From NCBI RefSeq assembly GCF_000828635.1, contig NZ_AP012547.1:2232001-2296000 (forward strand): DNA of 64,000 nt. The letters are read 5' to 3'. Position 1 is the first letter of the stretch. Every line of letters begins with the position of its first letter. Below are positions 63,430-64,000 of the stretch, one piece after another. This DNA comes from Sulfuritalea hydrogenivorans sk43H. GTDB taxonomy: Bacteria; Pseudomonadota; Gammaproteobacteria; Burkholderiales; Rhodocyclaceae. A program made the translations under genes and the position numbers. The notes under the pieces are model-generated. The model searched no databases, was not told where the DNA came from, and worked only from the letters and a program-made list of their open reading frames with translations.

Positions 63430-64000
63430 CTATTGCGCCGCCCTCAGGGCCGGCAGCGCCGACTGCCGCAGCATGGAGGAAACACCGAGCCAGCCGGCGA
63501 CGACCACGAGCACCGTACCCGACAGCAGACCGATCAACCAGAGCTCAGGCTGCGGCAGGTAATCGAGGCGAAAGGCGAAGCGCGCCAGGCCCCAGCCGAT
63601 GAGGCTGGCGGCAATCCCCGCCAGCAGCCCGGCGAGTGCGCCAAGCGCCGCAAACTCGACCAGCACCGCGCCCGAAAGCTGCCTGCTGCTCGCGCCCAGG
63701 GCCCGCAGCACGGCCAGTTCGTGGCGGCGTTCGTCGCTGCTGGCCTGCAGCGCCGCGTACAGTACCGCCAGCCCCGCCAGTACGGCAAAGCCGAACACCA
63801 GTTGCACGGCCCGGGCGACCTGGTCGATCGTCGCATGCAACTGCTTGACCAGCGCGGCGACATCGATCACGGTCAGGTTCGGGAAAGCCCGCACCAGTTC
63901 GGGAATTGCACCGGCCTTTTCTGACGGCAGATGGAAACTGGTGATGTAGCTGACCGGGTATTTGTCGAGTACACCGGGTGGTGACACGACGAAAAAGTTG
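63430..64000 (-). CDS. FtsX-family ABC transporter permease, C-terminal part
   Basis: The frame is open to the window edge and gives about 189 residues. Three helices near the end and the motif DERRHELAVLRALGASSRQLSGAVLVEFAALG are typical of YbbP-type permeases that pair with a LolD-like ATPase. The 5' part lies outside the window, so subunit arrangement cannot be judged. Confidence 0.85.
   Translation of the reverse strand, partial: NFFVVSPPGVLDKYPVSYITSFHLPSEKAGAIPELVRAFPNLTVIDVAALVKQLHATIDQVARAVQLVFGFAVLAGLAVLYAALQASSDERRHELAVLRALGASSRQLSGAVLVEFAALGALAGLLAGIAASLIGWGLARFAFRLDYLPQPELWLIGLLSGTVLVVVAGWLGVSSMLRQSALPALRAAQ

Overview
This is a GC-rich, densely packed chromosomal segment from a betaproteobacterium. 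The call rests on gene order: rpoE-rseA-rseB-rseC-degQ-lepA-lepB-rnc-era-recO-pdxJ-acpS-nagZ beside nadB, ygfX and rpmF-plsX-fabHDG-acpP-fabF, a layout familiar from Rhodocyclales/Sterolibacteriaceae-type and Nitrosomonadales genomes. DUF2863 and an msrB-yciB-yciI-bolA-ppiC run fit the same group. No rRNA, tRNA or CRISPR array was recognised. Both edges cut genes (moeA at the left, an FtsX-type ABC permease at the right).

Layout. 0-6 kb: moeA end, an M48/TPR lipoprotein protease, YeaD-type mutarotase, a stand-alone PDC-sensor protein, a luciferase-like flavin oxidoreductase and a cyclic-nucleotide-binding protein. 6-10.5 kb: a MacAB-like export operon with one adaptor, one ATPase and two separate permeases. 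10.5-15.4 kb: GDYXXLXY/DUF2157 membrane pair, ArsC-like reductase, a two-cysteine Hsp33, a spermidine-synthase-like protein and a DMT transporter. 15.4-19.0 kb: the only accessory island, with lower GC. It holds an integron-type gene cassette with a foldable attC, an IS1182-family transposase remnant, a broken zinc-ribbon membrane gene, a HigBA-like module that itself looks like an eroded cassette, a duplicated ~165-bp segment and a Phd/YoeB-like module. 19-31 kb: peptidoglycan recycling, CoA/ACP activation, vitamin B6, DNA repair, RNA processing, secretion and envelope stress. 31-40 kb: nadB, then fatty-acid synthesis.

40-45 kb holds the most notable pathway: egtD, a selD/senC-type selenophosphate synthetase, a SenB-type selenosugar synthase and a SenA/EgtB-type selenoneine synthase. 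Together these are the parts needed for selenoneine: hercynine from EgtD, selenophosphate from SenC, a selenosugar from SenB, and C-Se bond formation by SenA. The pathway was described in Variovorax and other bacteria in 2022, so it is known rather than new, but the compact egtD-linked arrangement here and the senA/senB start codons sharing one CATG are worth checking.

45-64 kb: AzlCD amino-acid exporter, DMT transporter, cysteine-cluster protein, Pit phosphate transporter with its DUF47 partner, DUF2863, dadA, msrB-yciB-yciI-bolA-ppiC, purL, two GGDEF proteins, a CnoX-like thioredoxin/TPR protein, a LeuB-like NAD isocitrate dehydrogenase and the permease fragment.

Three dispersed short repeat families run through the window. 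R1 is a 21-mer with core GCGCCGACT; several intergenic copies form hairpins next to gene ends. R2 is a ~65-85-bp hairpin element with four copies, two of which show compensatory base-pair changes. R3 consists of iterated CGCAGATT in inverted arrangement, placed inside operons. R2 and R3 are not explained by any gene and are the best candidates for undescribed structure here.
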